Of a stretch of DNA of 56,505 nucleotides, positions 18,470 through 27,257 are shown piece after piece (the first letter of the stretch is position 1; the number at the start of each line of letters is the position of its first letter). Made by a program: the position numbers and the translations under genes. Under the pieces are notes generated by a model. The model was not told where the DNA came from and did no database searches. It saw nothing but the letters and a program-made list of their open reading frames with translations. Origin of the DNA: an uncultured Verrucomicrobiota bacterium (GTDB lineage: Bacteria > Verrucomicrobiota > Kiritimatiellia > RFP12 > UBA3636); assembly GCA_949285835.1 (NCBI GenBank), contig CASEAR010000088.1:1-56505 (forward strand), written 5' to 3'.

Positions 18470-20194
18470 CTACTTTCTGACCGGCGCCAGAGAATCCCGG
18501 ATGCGCTTTTCAATGTCATTGAACGCATCGGATTTCCACTCCGAATAATTCCAGTCACGCATCATCTGCGTAAGCTGATGAAAGAATCTGCGGGCCGCAT
18601 CGCGATCGTCGAAATTCATCCCGCAGTCAGATATCTCGCAGAGCAGATCGAATACGTAACGCTGGCGCTCTTCTGCGCACGACGCGTCAACCGCATGGAA
18701 GGAATCCTGCTGCAGGTATACAGAGTCTACGAGCTCGCTCTTCAGGTATTCTATGAAATCGTCGATGGAGGTGCCTTCCTCACCCACCACTTTCATCATC
18801 TGCGCGACGTCGGATCCGCGTCTGAGGAGGGAGCGTATTTTATCCACTTTTGCCTCATCGCAAACTCCAGGATATTTGCTCCAGGATTCCAGTGGATCAA
18901 TGGCGGGATACCGCCTGGCGTCCGATCTTGCACGAGAGAGCCCGTGAAAAGCGCCCACCACTTTGGTGGTTGCCTGAGTAACCGGCTCGTCGAAATTGCC
19001 GCCGGCCGGGGAGACTGCGCCGCCGATTGTCACAGACCCGATTTTGCCATTGCGCAGGCGCACCCTTCCCGCACGCTCATAAAAGGACGCCACAACCGAC
19101 TCCAAGTATGCCGGGAAGGCCTCTTCTCCGGGGATTTCCTCAAGACGGCCTGACATCTCACGCAAAGCCTGCGCCCAGCGCGAGGTGGAATCGGCAAGGA
19201 GAAGCACGTCCAGCCCCATCTGCCTGTAGTAAGCAGCAAGCGTGGCCGCGGTATAAACCGAAGCTTCACGGGCCGCCACAGGCATGGACGAGGTATTACA
19301 TATAATTATTGTGCGGTCCATCAGACTGCGGCCGGTGCGAGGGTCGTTCAGTTCCGGAAACTCTCGGAGCATCTCCACAACTTCGCCGGCACGCTCGCCG
19401 CACGCGGCGTAAATCACTATGTCCACCTTGGCAAAACGGCTCGTAGTCTGCTGCAGCACCGTCTTCCCGGCGCCAAACGGCCCCGGAATGCAGTACGTGC
19501 CGCCAAGCGCCACAGGGAAAAAGGTGTCTATCGTGCGCGTCTGCGTGACCATGGTCTTTTCAGGGCGCAGGCGCTCTTCATAACACGTTATCGGCACCTT
19601 CACAGGCCAACGCTGGTACAGCTTTACCTCGTGCTCAGCGCCGTTATCGTCCACGAGGACGGCCACCACATCCTCCACCGTGCGGTCCGACGCCTCTGAC
19701 ACCCATTTCACGTTCAAACGCCCTTTCAGCCCGAAAGGAGCCATTATGAGGTGCTCAAAAATACCTTCCGGCACCGAACCCACGGCATCGCCGGCGAAGA
19801 TCGAATCGCCCGGTTTGACGGATGGAGTGAACGCCCACTTCACATCACGCGGCAAAGCGTTTATGTACTTGCCGCGCTGAAGGAAGAAGCCGCATTCTTC
19901 CGCAAGCTTCGGCAAAGGGTTCTGCAATCCGTCGAACACTTGACGGAGAAGTCCGGGCCCCAGCTCCACGGAAAGAAGTTCTCCGGAGAACTCCACTGCG
20001 TCTCCGTTTCTGATGCCTGAGGTGTCTTCGTAGACCTGCATATCGGCACTGCGGCCGCGTATGCGTACGATTTCGCTCATGAGCCTCAACTCTCCGATTA
20101 CCGCGTAGCCGACCTCGTTCAGGGCGACTGCGTCATCGAACTCAACGACAATCATGTTGCCGTTTACCCCTGTGATTTTTCCTCTCGTGCTCAT
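18470..20194 (-). CDS. atpA: V/A-type ATP synthase catalytic subunit A
   Basis: 574 residues, typical of the catalytic A subunit of V/A-type ATPases, which couples ATP turnover to H+ or Na+ movement. The Walker A loop 'GPFGAGKT' is at about 238-245. The family-specific insertion ('GLQNPLPKLA...GKYINALPRDVKW') and the 'SRWAQALREMSGRLEEIPGEEAFPAYL' block are present. The ATG at 20194 is preceded by GAAAGG; the frame is open to a TTG two codons earlier. It follows the E and DUF2764 genes as in chlamydial and Bacteroidetes clusters. The expected next genes (B, D, I, K) are absent, and hrpB follows after 63 bases. Confidence 0.97.
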   Translation of the reverse strand: MSTRGKITGVNGNMIVVEFDDAVALNEVGYAVIGELRLMSEIVRIRGRSADMQVYEDTSGIRNGDAVEFSGELLSVELGPGLLRQVFDGLQNPLPKLAEECGFFLQRGKYINALPRDVKWAFTPSVKPGDSIFAGDAVGSVPEGIFEHLIMAPFGLKGRLNVKWVSEASDRTVEDVVAVLVDDNGAEHEVKLYQRWPVKVPITCYEERLRPEKTMVTQTRTIDTFFPVALGGTYCIPGPFGAGKTVLQQTTSRFAKVDIVIYAACGERAGEVVEMLREFPELNDPRTGRSLMDRTIIICNTSSMPVAAREASVYTAATLAAYYRQMGLDVLLLADSTSRWAQALREMSGRLEEIPGEEAFPAYLESVVASFYERAGRVRLRNGKIGSVTIGGAVSPAGGNFDEPVTQATTKVVGAFHGLSRARSDARRYPAIDPLESWSKYPGVCDEAKVDKIRSLLRRGSDVAQMMKVVGEEGTSIDDFIEYLKSELVDSVYLQQDSFHAVDASCAEERQRYVFDLLCEISDCGMNFDDRDAARRFFHQLTQMMRDWNYSEWKSDAFNDIEKRIRDSLAPVRK

Positions 20195-20244
20195 TACCAA
20201 CCTTTCAAAAATGTACTTGCCGCGGCGGTCCGCTTCTGCGCAAA

Positions 20245-20754
20245 TCAGCCGACCGACGCCTCCAGACGCGCAGCCCCCGCGGCGGCATCGGCGGCTGCTC
20301 GCCGCTCACAAATCCCGAGCTTCAGCGCATACGAAAAAATCGCTTCCGCGCAAAACGGGTCGAACCCGGCCAGCTCATCCGCAGTGTCCCACAAAACCTT
20401 GTCCAGCGCCTTTTCTCTGGCAGCCGGATCTTTCTCCTGAAACGCAGCCGTGACCCCGGCTTCAGCGGCGCAGCTGAAGCCTTCGAACGGACGCTCCCAC
20501 TTCGATGAATCACCGAGGCCGAGACGTGAAGCCCTGATGCGGGCCACGGCATTGCGCACCTGCGTCTCACGGCCGCGCCACGCGGCGACAAACGAATTGT
20601 CCGTGCTGCCGCCATACAGGAGACAGCGAAGCGCCCGGAAATCCGAAGAGGAAAGCTTCCCGGAACATTCCTCCACGAACTTGCCGAGAGTCATAGGCGG
20701 CGCTCCGTCAAATTTCAGCATTGGCAGCGTCGCAGCAAAATAATTGTAACTCAT
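20245..20754 (-). CDS. DUF2764 family V-ATPase-associated protein
   Basis: 169 residues beginning 'MSYNYFAATLPML', the typical opening of DUF2764 proteins. These are encoded between the E and A subunits of V-type ATPases in Chlamydiae, Bacteroidetes and Spirochaetes. It is mostly helical and rich in Ala, Glu and Arg, without a signal peptide or membrane segment. By position it is often regarded as a C-subunit-like connector of the rotary complex, but that is inference. Its ATG overlaps the stop of the E subunit gene (ATGA), so the two are likely translated together. The gap to the A subunit gene is 50 bases. Confidence 0.85.
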   Translation of the reverse strand: MSYNYFAATLPMLKFDGAPPMTLGKFVEECSGKLSSSDFRALRCLLYGGSTDNSFVAAWRGRETQVRNAVARIRASRLGLGDSSKWERPFEGFSCAAEAGVTAAFQEKDPAAREKALDKVLWDTADELAGFDPFCAEAIFSYALKLGICERRAAADAAAGAARLEASVG

Positions 20755-21362
20755 TTCCGCGAAATCAGTTTAATAAGTTCCGGACGCAGTATCAAAGAAA
20801 GCTTCTCCATGAGCGCCTCCGCCGTGAAATCGTGCTCAATTCTGCCGTCTGCAAGCATCAGCCGGATTCCGGCGCCGACGTCACCGGACGCCTTCACCAC
20901 TATGCCGCCGGACGAAGCCGCGTTTTTGAAGGCTGCCCTTACGTGCTCCTCCAGACTGGCGGCCTCTTCCGCAGTGACGCGGATCTCCATGCCGCCGGAC
21001 GCATCCGAATCGTTGATGTACGCCATCACAATCTTGTCAACGAGCTGTTCAAGGAATCCAGACGAGAGCGTACGCTCCGTCTCCTTCTTCAGTATGCGCT
21101 CAAATGTGTCCGCGACCGCATCCTCGATACCAAGGATAATATCGCGGGAAGCCTGCCGCACGGCCTGCTCCGAGCGAGCGCGCATGGACTCCGCGTCCGC
21201 CGCCGCTTTTTCCGCCGCCGCCGCCGCGTCCTTTTTCGCCGCCGCGATTATGTCTGCGGCTTTTTTCTCCGCTTCCGCGATTATTGCAGCCGCCCTCTCC
21301 TTGGCCTTGTCAACACCATCAGTCTGGATTTTATCCAGCAAAGATTGTAATTCCGCTGTCAT
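20751..21362 (-). CDS. atpE: V/A-type ATP synthase subunit E
   Basis: 203 residues. The N-terminal 90 residues form an Ala/Lys/Glu-rich helix (KAKERAAAIIAEAEKKAADII...), as expected for the peripheral stalk coiled coil of subunit E. The C-terminal globular part is 'LVDKIVMAYINDSDASGGMEIRV...'. It joins the catalytic head to the membrane part as a stator. The ATG at 21362 follows GGAGAGGGGATGAG. It is the first gene of the minus-strand run and has a candidate promoter at 21407-21435. The partner stalk subunit (G/H type) is not recognisable nearby; DUF2764 follows directly. Confidence 0.88.
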   Translation of the reverse strand: MTAELQSLLDKIQTDGVDKAKERAAAIIAEAEKKAADIIAAAKKDAAAAAEKAAADAESMRARSEQAVRQASRDIILGIEDAVADTFERILKKETERTLSSGFLEQLVDKIVMAYINDSDASGGMEIRVTAEEAASLEEHVRAAFKNAASSGGIVVKASGDVGAGIRLMLADGRIEHDFTAEALMEKLSLILRPELIKLISRK

Positions 21363-21406
21363 CTCATCCCCTCTCCATAGGGAAAACTCCCATGTATTAA
21401 AGGGCG

Positions 21407-21435
21407 ATTCTCACACAAAATAAGTCGAATGTCAA
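21407..21435 (-). promoter_or_regulatory. Candidate promoter of the V-ATPase gene run
   Basis: On the minus strand TTGACA (21435-21430) is followed after 17 bases by GAGAAT (21412-21407). The start codon of subunit E is at 21362. The -10 box matches consensus in four of six positions. The box lies in an inverted repeat (GCGATTCT at 21404-21411, AGAATCGC at 21462-21469) shared with the divergent GH116 promoter. Confidence 0.5.
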
Positions 21436-21437
21436 TC

Positions 21438-21452
21438 TTGACCTCAGATCAA
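21438..21452. promoter_or_regulatory. Candidate operator palindrome between divergent promoters
   Basis: TTGACCTCAGATCAA is a 15-base near-perfect palindrome centred on C, with six of seven paired positions complementary. It covers the -35 box of the GH116 promoter and abuts the -35 box of the V-ATPase promoter. A dimeric regulator bound here would affect both directions. The regulator is unknown. Confidence 0.4.
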
Positions 21453-21466
21453 GTTGTCTGTAGAAT
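21438..21466 (+). promoter_or_regulatory. Candidate promoter of the GH116 gene
   Basis: TTGACC (21438-21443), a 17-base spacer, and TAGAAT (21461-21466) form a good sigma-70-type promoter. The GH116 ATG at 21571 lies about 100 bases downstream of the expected transcript start. Confidence 0.55.
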
Positions 21467-21570
21467 CGCAATCATTCACAAGTGACGGTACCTGACATTC
21501 ATGGACAGGGAGTTCGGGCAGATCTACTGGAATGGCCTACGGATGAACACGGGCAGTAAAAGGAACCACA

Positions 21571-24177
21571 ATGGAACTTGAAGGAGAATCCTTGCGCGAA
21601 GTTTCATTTCCGGCCGGCGGCGTCGGCGCGGGATGTATCGGCATCGCCGGCAGCGGGCGGCTCGCAGATTGGGAAATATTCAACCATCCCGGAAAAGGTC
21701 TGCGAAACGGGTTCTCACATTTCGCGGTTCGTTCAGAAACCCCTGACGGCAGCCTGCACGCGAAAATACTGAACGGAGACATGCTCTCCGACTTCATGGG
21801 AGAACGCGACGGACGCGAGGCAATGTTTTACGGATACGGCTGGGGGCCTCTGGAAGGGGACCTAGCAGGGATGCCGCATTTCAAAAAATGCTCCATGAAC
21901 GGTCGTTTTCCTGTAGCGGATTACGTATTTTCCGATGACAAGTTCCCCGGGAAAGCTCATATTCGGGTGATGAGCCCATTCATACCCGGAGATTCTGACA
22001 CTTCTTCCCTGCCGGCAGCGATATTCGAGATACGACTCGAGAATCCGACGGAAGAACCGCTGCGCCACACAGCTGTTGCGGTGATTCAAAACCCGTGGAA
22101 CGGCTCCGCCGCGCACAATAGAACCGTTTTTGCCGGAGGCGTGCGGAGCGTTGTGGCCTCAAACGATGTCCTGCCAGACTCCACAGATTTCGGAGAACTC
22201 GCCGTTTCCACAGATTCCGAAACGTCGTCATACCAGACATTCCTCTTCCGGGGACGCTGGCAGGACGCGCTCGAGATCTATTGGCGCGACATGTGCACTC
22301 CAGGCCTGTTCAAAGACCGCGTTTACGAAACCGGATCGCCATACGGACATATGCATGACTGCGCGCTGCTGGCCGCGCATGCGGAAACACAGCCGCATGC
22401 GGAGTCAGTCTTCAGATTTGTCATTTCATGGTTCATACCGAACCGCGCCAATACGTGGGATCCAAACGTCGAGGAAAAATTGCGGCTTTCTGGCATGAAA
22501 GGCAATTTGTGGCGCAACTACTATACGGCGCTGTGCAGCAGCGCGGCGGACGCGGCGCGGCGCGTGTTCTCTTCGTTCGGGAACATAACGCGCAAAGTAA
22601 ACCTGTTTGCAGACGCCCTCTACTCCGGAACAATCCCTACTGCGGCTCTTGAAGGCGCCGGAGCCAATCTTTCGACCCTTGTTTCGCCGGTCTGCCTCAG
22701 ACTTGAGGATGGAACGTTCTGGGGTTGGGAAGGCGCCGGTCCCGGCGCCGGATCGTGCGAGGGATCCTGCCAGCACGTATGGAATTACGCACAGGCTCTC
22801 CCGCTGCTGTTTCCAGACATGGAGAGGTCCATGAGAGAGTCGCATGCCCTTTACGGGTTCGACGAAAACGGCGGCTGGCAGTTTCGCCTGCCGCTTCCAC
22901 TGGGTATCAGGCCTTCGCGCAAATACATGTTCAGGCCTTGCGTCGACGGAACGTATGGAGAGGTTTTAAAGATATACAGGGAGTGGAAAATCTCCGGCGA
23001 CAACGAATGGCTGCGCTCTATGTGGAGCACAGTCAGAAAGGCGATAGAATACGCCTGGAGCCCGAAAAATCCCGACAAATGGGATCCGGAGCGAACCGGC
23101 GTCATCACGGGCAGACAGCACAATACCCTCGACATGGAGATGTTCGGCCCCTCCGGATGGCTCAACGGACTGTATCTGGCCGCGCTGAAAGCGGCATCCG
23201 AAATGGGGCGCGCCTGCGGCGACCCGCAGTTTTCGGAACTGTCCATGGAAATTTTCAAGCGCGGACGGGAATGGACGGAGCGGAATCTTTTCAACGGAGA
23301 ATATTACATACAGAAGTTGGACATCGGCGACGCATCGGCTGTTGTCCCGTTTCTGCAGAAAGGTGAAACCGCTGAGGACAATCCATACTTCGACGCCGAG
23401 CACCGCGAAATCAAGTACCAGATAGGAGAAGGATGCTCCATAGACTCGCATCTCGCGCAGTGGCATGCGTCGCTGTACGGACTGGGTGAAATTCTTTCTC
23501 CTGAAACCGTAAAATCAACGCTGCGGGCAATATACAAGTACAACTACAAGAAATCGATACGCGACGTTGTCAACCCATGGCGTTCTTTCTGCCTGAACGA
23601 CGAATCCGGGTGCCTGATATGCTCATGGCCAGAAGGAACCCGCAAACCCTATATCCCGATACCGTACAATTCCGAAACCATGCATGGATTCGAATGGGCG
23701 GCGGCCTCGCACATGGCAATGTGCGGAATGGAGAAGGAAGCGGAAACAATCGCAAAATCAATCCGCGACAGATATGACGGGCGCAAGAGAAACCCGTGGA
23801 ATGAGATCGAATGCGGAAGCAATTATGCGAGAAGTATGGCCGCTTTTTCCATGATACAGGCGTTTTCCGGCTTCAGGTACGACATGACGCGCGGAATGAT
23901 CGGTTTTAAAAACCATCCCTCGGGGTTTTCGTGTTTCTGGTCGCTCGGGACCATATGGGGGAAGTTCCGGACGGAGGAGAACCGCGCAGAACTGCACATC
24001 CTCTCCGGACAGGCTGTATTCAGAGAGATTTTGATCGGAACAGGAGTCTCCGCAGATGTCAACGGCAAAACCGCCGCCGGACACGGCACGCCGTGCGGCT
24101 GGGTATGCAAGGACGGCATCAGACTCTCGGAAGGAGACGTGTTTTGCCTTTACACGCAAAATACGAGGGAAGGCTGA
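21571..24177 (+). CDS. GH116 family glycoside hydrolase (beta-glucosidase/glucosylceramidase-like)
   Basis: 868 residues. The N-terminal domain opens with the family signature 'EVSFPAGGVGAGCIGIAGSGRLADWEIFNHPGKG'. The C-terminal toroid carries 'QHNTLDMEMFGPSGWLNGLYLAALKA', where E523 corresponds to the GH116 nucleophile. It also has 'GCSIDSHLAQWHASLYGLGE', where D625 corresponds to the acid/base residue. Family members remove beta-linked glucose (or xylose and GlcNAc) from glycosides or glycolipids with retention. There is no signal peptide. It is transcribed away from the V-ATPase run, with its own promoter and a possible operator, and is followed after 138 bases by the UDP-glucose dehydrogenase gene on the same strand. 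Confidence 0.92.
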   Translation: MELEGESLREVSFPAGGVGAGCIGIAGSGRLADWEIFNHPGKGLRNGFSHFAVRSETPDGSLHAKILNGDMLSDFMGERDGREAMFYGYGWGPLEGDLAGMPHFKKCSMNGRFPVADYVFSDDKFPGKAHIRVMSPFIPGDSDTSSLPAAIFEIRLENPTEEPLRHTAVAVIQNPWNGSAAHNRTVFAGGVRSVVASNDVLPDSTDFGELAVSTDSETSSYQTFLFRGRWQDALEIYWRDMCTPGLFKDRVYETGSPYGHMHDCALLAAHAETQPHAESVFRFVISWFIPNRANTWDPNVEEKLRLSGMKGNLWRNYYTALCSSAADAARRVFSSFGNITRKVNLFADALYSGTIPTAALEGAGANLSTLVSPVCLRLEDGTFWGWEGAGPGAGSCEGSCQHVWNYAQALPLLFPDMERSMRESHALYGFDENGGWQFRLPLPLGIRPSRKYMFRPCVDGTYGEVLKIYREWKISGDNEWLRSMWSTVRKAIEYAWSPKNPDKWDPERTGVITGRQHNTLDMEMFGPSGWLNGLYLAALKAASEMGRACGDPQFSELSMEIFKRGREWTERNLFNGEYYIQKLDIGDASAVVPFLQKGETAEDNPYFDAEHREIKYQIGEGCSIDSHLAQWHASLYGLGEILSPETVKSTLRAIYKYNYKKSIRDVVNPWRSFCLNDESGCLICSWPEGTRKPYIPIPYNSETMHGFEWAAASHMAMCGMEKEAETIAKSIRDRYDGRKRNPWNEIECGSNYARSMAAFSMIQAFSGFRYDMTRGMIGFKNHPSGFSCFWSLGTIWGKFRTEENRAELHILSGQAVFREILIGTGVSADVNGKTAAGHGTPCGWVCKDGIRLSEGDVFCLYTQNTREG

Positions 24178-24315
24178 TCCCCTTTGTCCGGGGGCCATTC
24201 CGCCTTTCCACGGTACGGATTTGTCTTCAGACAGTCCGCACATACCCAACGCAGCACGGCGGCGGCGGAATATTCCGCTTTACCGACTTGTAAACAACAC
24301 AAAAACTGAAAACAA

Positions 24316-25698
24316 ATGAACAAAGCTAACAACATACTTTGCATAGGGGCCGGATACGTGGGCGGCCCGACAATGGCCATGATTGCAAAAAAATGCCCCG
24401 GACGCAAAATCACCGTCGTCGACATCAACGAAGACAGAATCAACGCCTGGAAATCCGGCAATCCGCCGATTTACGAGCCAGGTCTGGCCGAGACTGTAAA
24501 AGAAAGCCTCGGAAGAAATCTCTTTTTTACGACAGACATCCCCTCATCCGTGAAGGAAGCAGATGTCATTTTCGTGGCAGTGAACACCCCCACAAAGACA
24601 TTCGGAAGGGGCGCCGGATGCGCCGCTGACCTGCAGTACTGGGAAAAAACGGCGCGCGAAATTCTCACATATGCGGACTCCGACAAAATCGTTGTCGAAA
24701 AGTCGACGCTCCCGGTCCGTACAGCGGACGCCATGCGCAGAGTCCTGAATTCCGGAACCCGGGGGATAAAATTCGAGGTGCTTTCCAATCCTGAGTTTCT
24801 CGCGGAGGGAACGGCAATAAAAGACCTTGAAAATCCAGACCGTGTTCTCATTGGCTCAGAAGAGACGGAAGACGGCCTCAAAGCGCGCGGCATTGTGGCG
24901 GACATATACGCTGAATGGGTGCCGAAAGAAAAAATTCTCCTCACTAACGTATGGTCTTCGGAACTTTCCAAACTTGCGGCCAACGCTTTTCTCGCTCAGC
25001 GCATTTCCTCAGTCAACGCACTCTCACAACTGTGCGAACTCACCGGCGCCGACATAGACGAGGTTTCGCATGCCATAGGAACCGACAGCCGTATCGGGCC
25101 TAAATTCCTCAAAGCAGGCGTTGGATTCGGTGGGTCGTGCTTCAAGAAGGACATTCTGAATCTCGTCTACATGTGCGAAAGCTGCGGATTACACGAAGCG
25201 GCCAGTTACTGGCGCTCAGTAGTGACGATGAATGAATGCCAGCAGACGCGTTTTGTGGAAACCATAATAAAATCGATGTTCAACACTGTTGCCGGCAAAA
25301 AAATCGCGATCTTCGGATTCGCTTTCAAAAAGGACACGTCCGATACTCGCGAAACGCCGGCGCTGCGCATCTCAAAACTGCTTATTGAAGAACATGCCCG
25401 CGTAGTTATATCCGATCCATACGCCATCGACAACGCCCGTCGCGATCTCGCCGAAGCCGGCGGCCTCGTAACATATGAGCCGGATCCCTGCAAAGCAGCG
25501 GAAAATGCTGATGCCATCGCGGTGCTTACAGACTGGGGCATATACAAGACTCTGGACTGGAAGCGGATATATGACTCAATGACGAAACCGGCGTTCGTGT
25601 ATGACGGCAGGAATTGCCTCGACAGAAAAAAACTTTACGACATTGGATTTCACGTTTTTGCAATCGGGGCTTCGCCGCTGTCGCATTTCAAAGACTGA
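24316..25698 (+). CDS. ugd: UDP-glucose 6-dehydrogenase, animal-type
   Basis: 460 residues, longer than most bacterial Ugd and close to the animal/plant type. It oxidises UDP-glucose to UDP-glucuronate with two NAD+. Visible are the N-terminal 'CIGAGYVGGPTMAMIAKKCP', 'VAVNTPTKTFGRGAG', 'VEKSTLPVRTA' and 'SNPEFLAEGTAIKDLENPDRVLIG'. The catalytic C275 is in 'GFGGSCFKKDILNLVY', and the C-terminal domain has 'GFAFKKDTSDTRETPA'. UDP-glucuronate feeds capsule or envelope polysaccharide synthesis. It faces folC in a convergent arrangement with several strong hairpins between them. Confidence 0.96.
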   Translation: MNKANNILCIGAGYVGGPTMAMIAKKCPGRKITVVDINEDRINAWKSGNPPIYEPGLAETVKESLGRNLFFTTDIPSSVKEADVIFVAVNTPTKTFGRGAGCAADLQYWEKTAREILTYADSDKIVVEKSTLPVRTADAMRRVLNSGTRGIKFEVLSNPEFLAEGTAIKDLENPDRVLIGSEETEDGLKARGIVADIYAEWVPKEKILLTNVWSSELSKLAANAFLAQRISSVNALSQLCELTGADIDEVSHAIGTDSRIGPKFLKAGVGFGGSCFKKDILNLVYMCESCGLHEAASYWRSVVTMNECQQTRFVETIIKSMFNTVAGKKIAIFGFAFKKDTSDTRETPALRISKLLIEEHARVVISDPYAIDNARRDLAEAGGLVTYEPDPCKAAENADAIAVLTDWGIYKTLDWKRIYDSMTKPAFVYDGRNCLDRKKLYDIGFHVFAIGASPLSHFKD

Positions 25699-25792
25699 CA
25701 GACGTGCGGCGCATAAACCGCGTCTGGGATGCTGAAACCGACGGCAGACGCATTTTAAGCGCTGCCAAACACGCGGCGCATTCAACAGCTGA

Positions 25793-25884
25793 CAGCCCGC
25801 CACACGCGGGCTGCCGAACTTGGTTTGTACCCCTGCAGCCCGCTGTCTCTGCACACTCATCAGCCGGCACGTCAGTGCCGGCTG
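25793..25884. terminator. Hairpin cluster between convergent ugd and folC
   Basis: CAGCCCGC (25793-25800) pairs with GCGGGCTG (25806-25813). A third element, CAGCCCGC at 25836-25843, could compete for the same partner. A 10-bp perfect hairpin, CAGCCGGCAC/GTGCCGGCTG (25861-25884, loop GTCA), overlaps the folC stop codon. Neither strand shows a T run after the stems, so this is at best an unconventional bidirectional terminator. Confidence 0.35.
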
Positions 25885-27230
25885 CCGCTCATTTCCAGCA
25901 GTTCTCCCACCAGATATAGCGAACCGCAGACCACGGGCGGAACCGGGCCGCAGCCAGTTCGTTCATGTGCCAGACGAAGCCCCTCCGAGAGGGATGACGC
26001 GGGAACCGCCCTGATTCCGGCTGCACGCGCACGCGCGGCAAGCCGTTCCGGATTCTCCGAACGAGGATTCCTTATGGGTACGGCAAACATTTCTCCGCAC
26101 ACCTGTGAAACAATACGCATAAATCCGTCTATGTCCTTATCGGCACACATCCCGGTCACGAAAGTCAGAGGGCCGCGCAGCCCCGCATCCTTGAGCGCAC
26201 GTACAAAAACCACGGCTCCATCAGGATTATGAGCCCCGTCCGCAAGCTCTCCGCTCTCCGTCATCATAAAACGACCCGGCCAAACCGCGGAAGACAACCC
26301 TTCCCGCACCGCCGCCGCGGGAATCGACACTCCAAAACTCTCAAAGAAAACTTCCGCCGCCGAAACCGCCAAAGCGATGTTCTCAAGCTGGTAAGACGCA
26401 GCAAGCTTCATGTTTACCGTACCGTATTTCTCGGACTCACTCTCAATCCGGACCCGCTGTCCAAACAAATCTCCGGACAGCCGCACCGCGCACACCGCAT
26501 CCTGCGCTCTGATCAGGCGCGAACCGCGCGATGAGGCGATACTGCAAATCGTCTTCCCAGCGTCTTCCGGCATCGCCCCCACGACGACCGGACGCCCCGG
26601 CTTGATAATACCCGCCTTTTCCCGGGCGATTTCACCTACCGTATGTCCCAGAATGTCAGTATGATCCAGACCGATTCGTGTAACGACTGAAAGCACCGGT
26701 TCTTCAAGAACGTTTGTGGCGTCGAGTCTGCCGCCGAGGCCGCATTCCACGACCGCGACATCCACGCCGATCCTGCGGAACCACAGAAAGGCAAGAGCAG
26801 TCGTAATCTCAAAAAACGTGGCGTTTGCTCCACCTCGCTCCGACACCTTATTCGCCGCTTCTTCCACTTCTTCCAGCAGAGACATCATAACGTCTGTTTC
26901 TATCTGGCGCCCGTCCGCCGCGAAACGTTCGTTCATCCTCACGAGATGTGGAGAAGTATACACTCCGACACGCATCCCGCACTTTCCGAGGATCGACGCC
27001 AGCATTGCCGAAACCGAGCCTTTCCCATTCGTCCCGGCAATATGCACCGCCCTGAACGTGCGATGCGGATCACCGAGCTGAAAAAGCAGCGCGCGAATCG
27101 TATCCAGTCCCGGCTTTATACCAAATGTGCGTCTTTTGAAAAGCGCATCCAGCACGCTTCCAGCATATTTGTCTCCGGACTGCGCCGCTGCCTCTTTTTC
27201 AGGGGAGTTAAATGATATTTTTTCCGACAT
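25872..27230 (-). CDS. folC: Folylpolyglutamate synthase/dihydrofolate synthase
   Basis: 452 residues, Mur-ligase superfamily. It adds glutamate to folates and, in bifunctional forms, joins dihydropteroate to glutamate. The ATP loop is 'IAGTNGKGSVSAML'. 'YTSPHLVRMNERF', 'EITTALAFLWFRR', 'VVECGLGGRLDATNV', 'GLDHTDILGHTVGEIAREKAGIIKPG', 'WPGRFMM' and 'DGAHNPDGAVVF' occur in family order. The stop codon lies in a 10-bp hairpin. It is the last gene of a five-gene run (lipoprotein, acyltransferase, deacetylase, MurG, FolC), 27 bases behind murG. Confidence 0.95.
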   Translation of the reverse strand: MSEKISFNSPEKEAAAQSGDKYAGSVLDALFKRRTFGIKPGLDTIRALLFQLGDPHRTFRAVHIAGTNGKGSVSAMLASILGKCGMRVGVYTSPHLVRMNERFAADGRQIETDVMMSLLEEVEEAANKVSERGGANATFFEITTALAFLWFRRIGVDVAVVECGLGGRLDATNVLEEPVLSVVTRIGLDHTDILGHTVGEIAREKAGIIKPGRPVVVGAMPEDAGKTICSIASSRGSRLIRAQDAVCAVRLSGDLFGQRVRIESESEKYGTVNMKLAASYQLENIALAVSAAEVFFESFGVSIPAAAVREGLSSAVWPGRFMMTESGELADGAHNPDGAVVFVRALKDAGLRGPLTFVTGMCADKDIDGFMRIVSQVCGEMFAVPIRNPRSENPERLAARARAAGIRAVPASSLSEGLRLAHERTGCGPVPPVVCGSLYLVGELLEMSGSRH

Positions 27231-27257
27231 ACTCCGTTCCAGAAAAATGTGCGCCCG

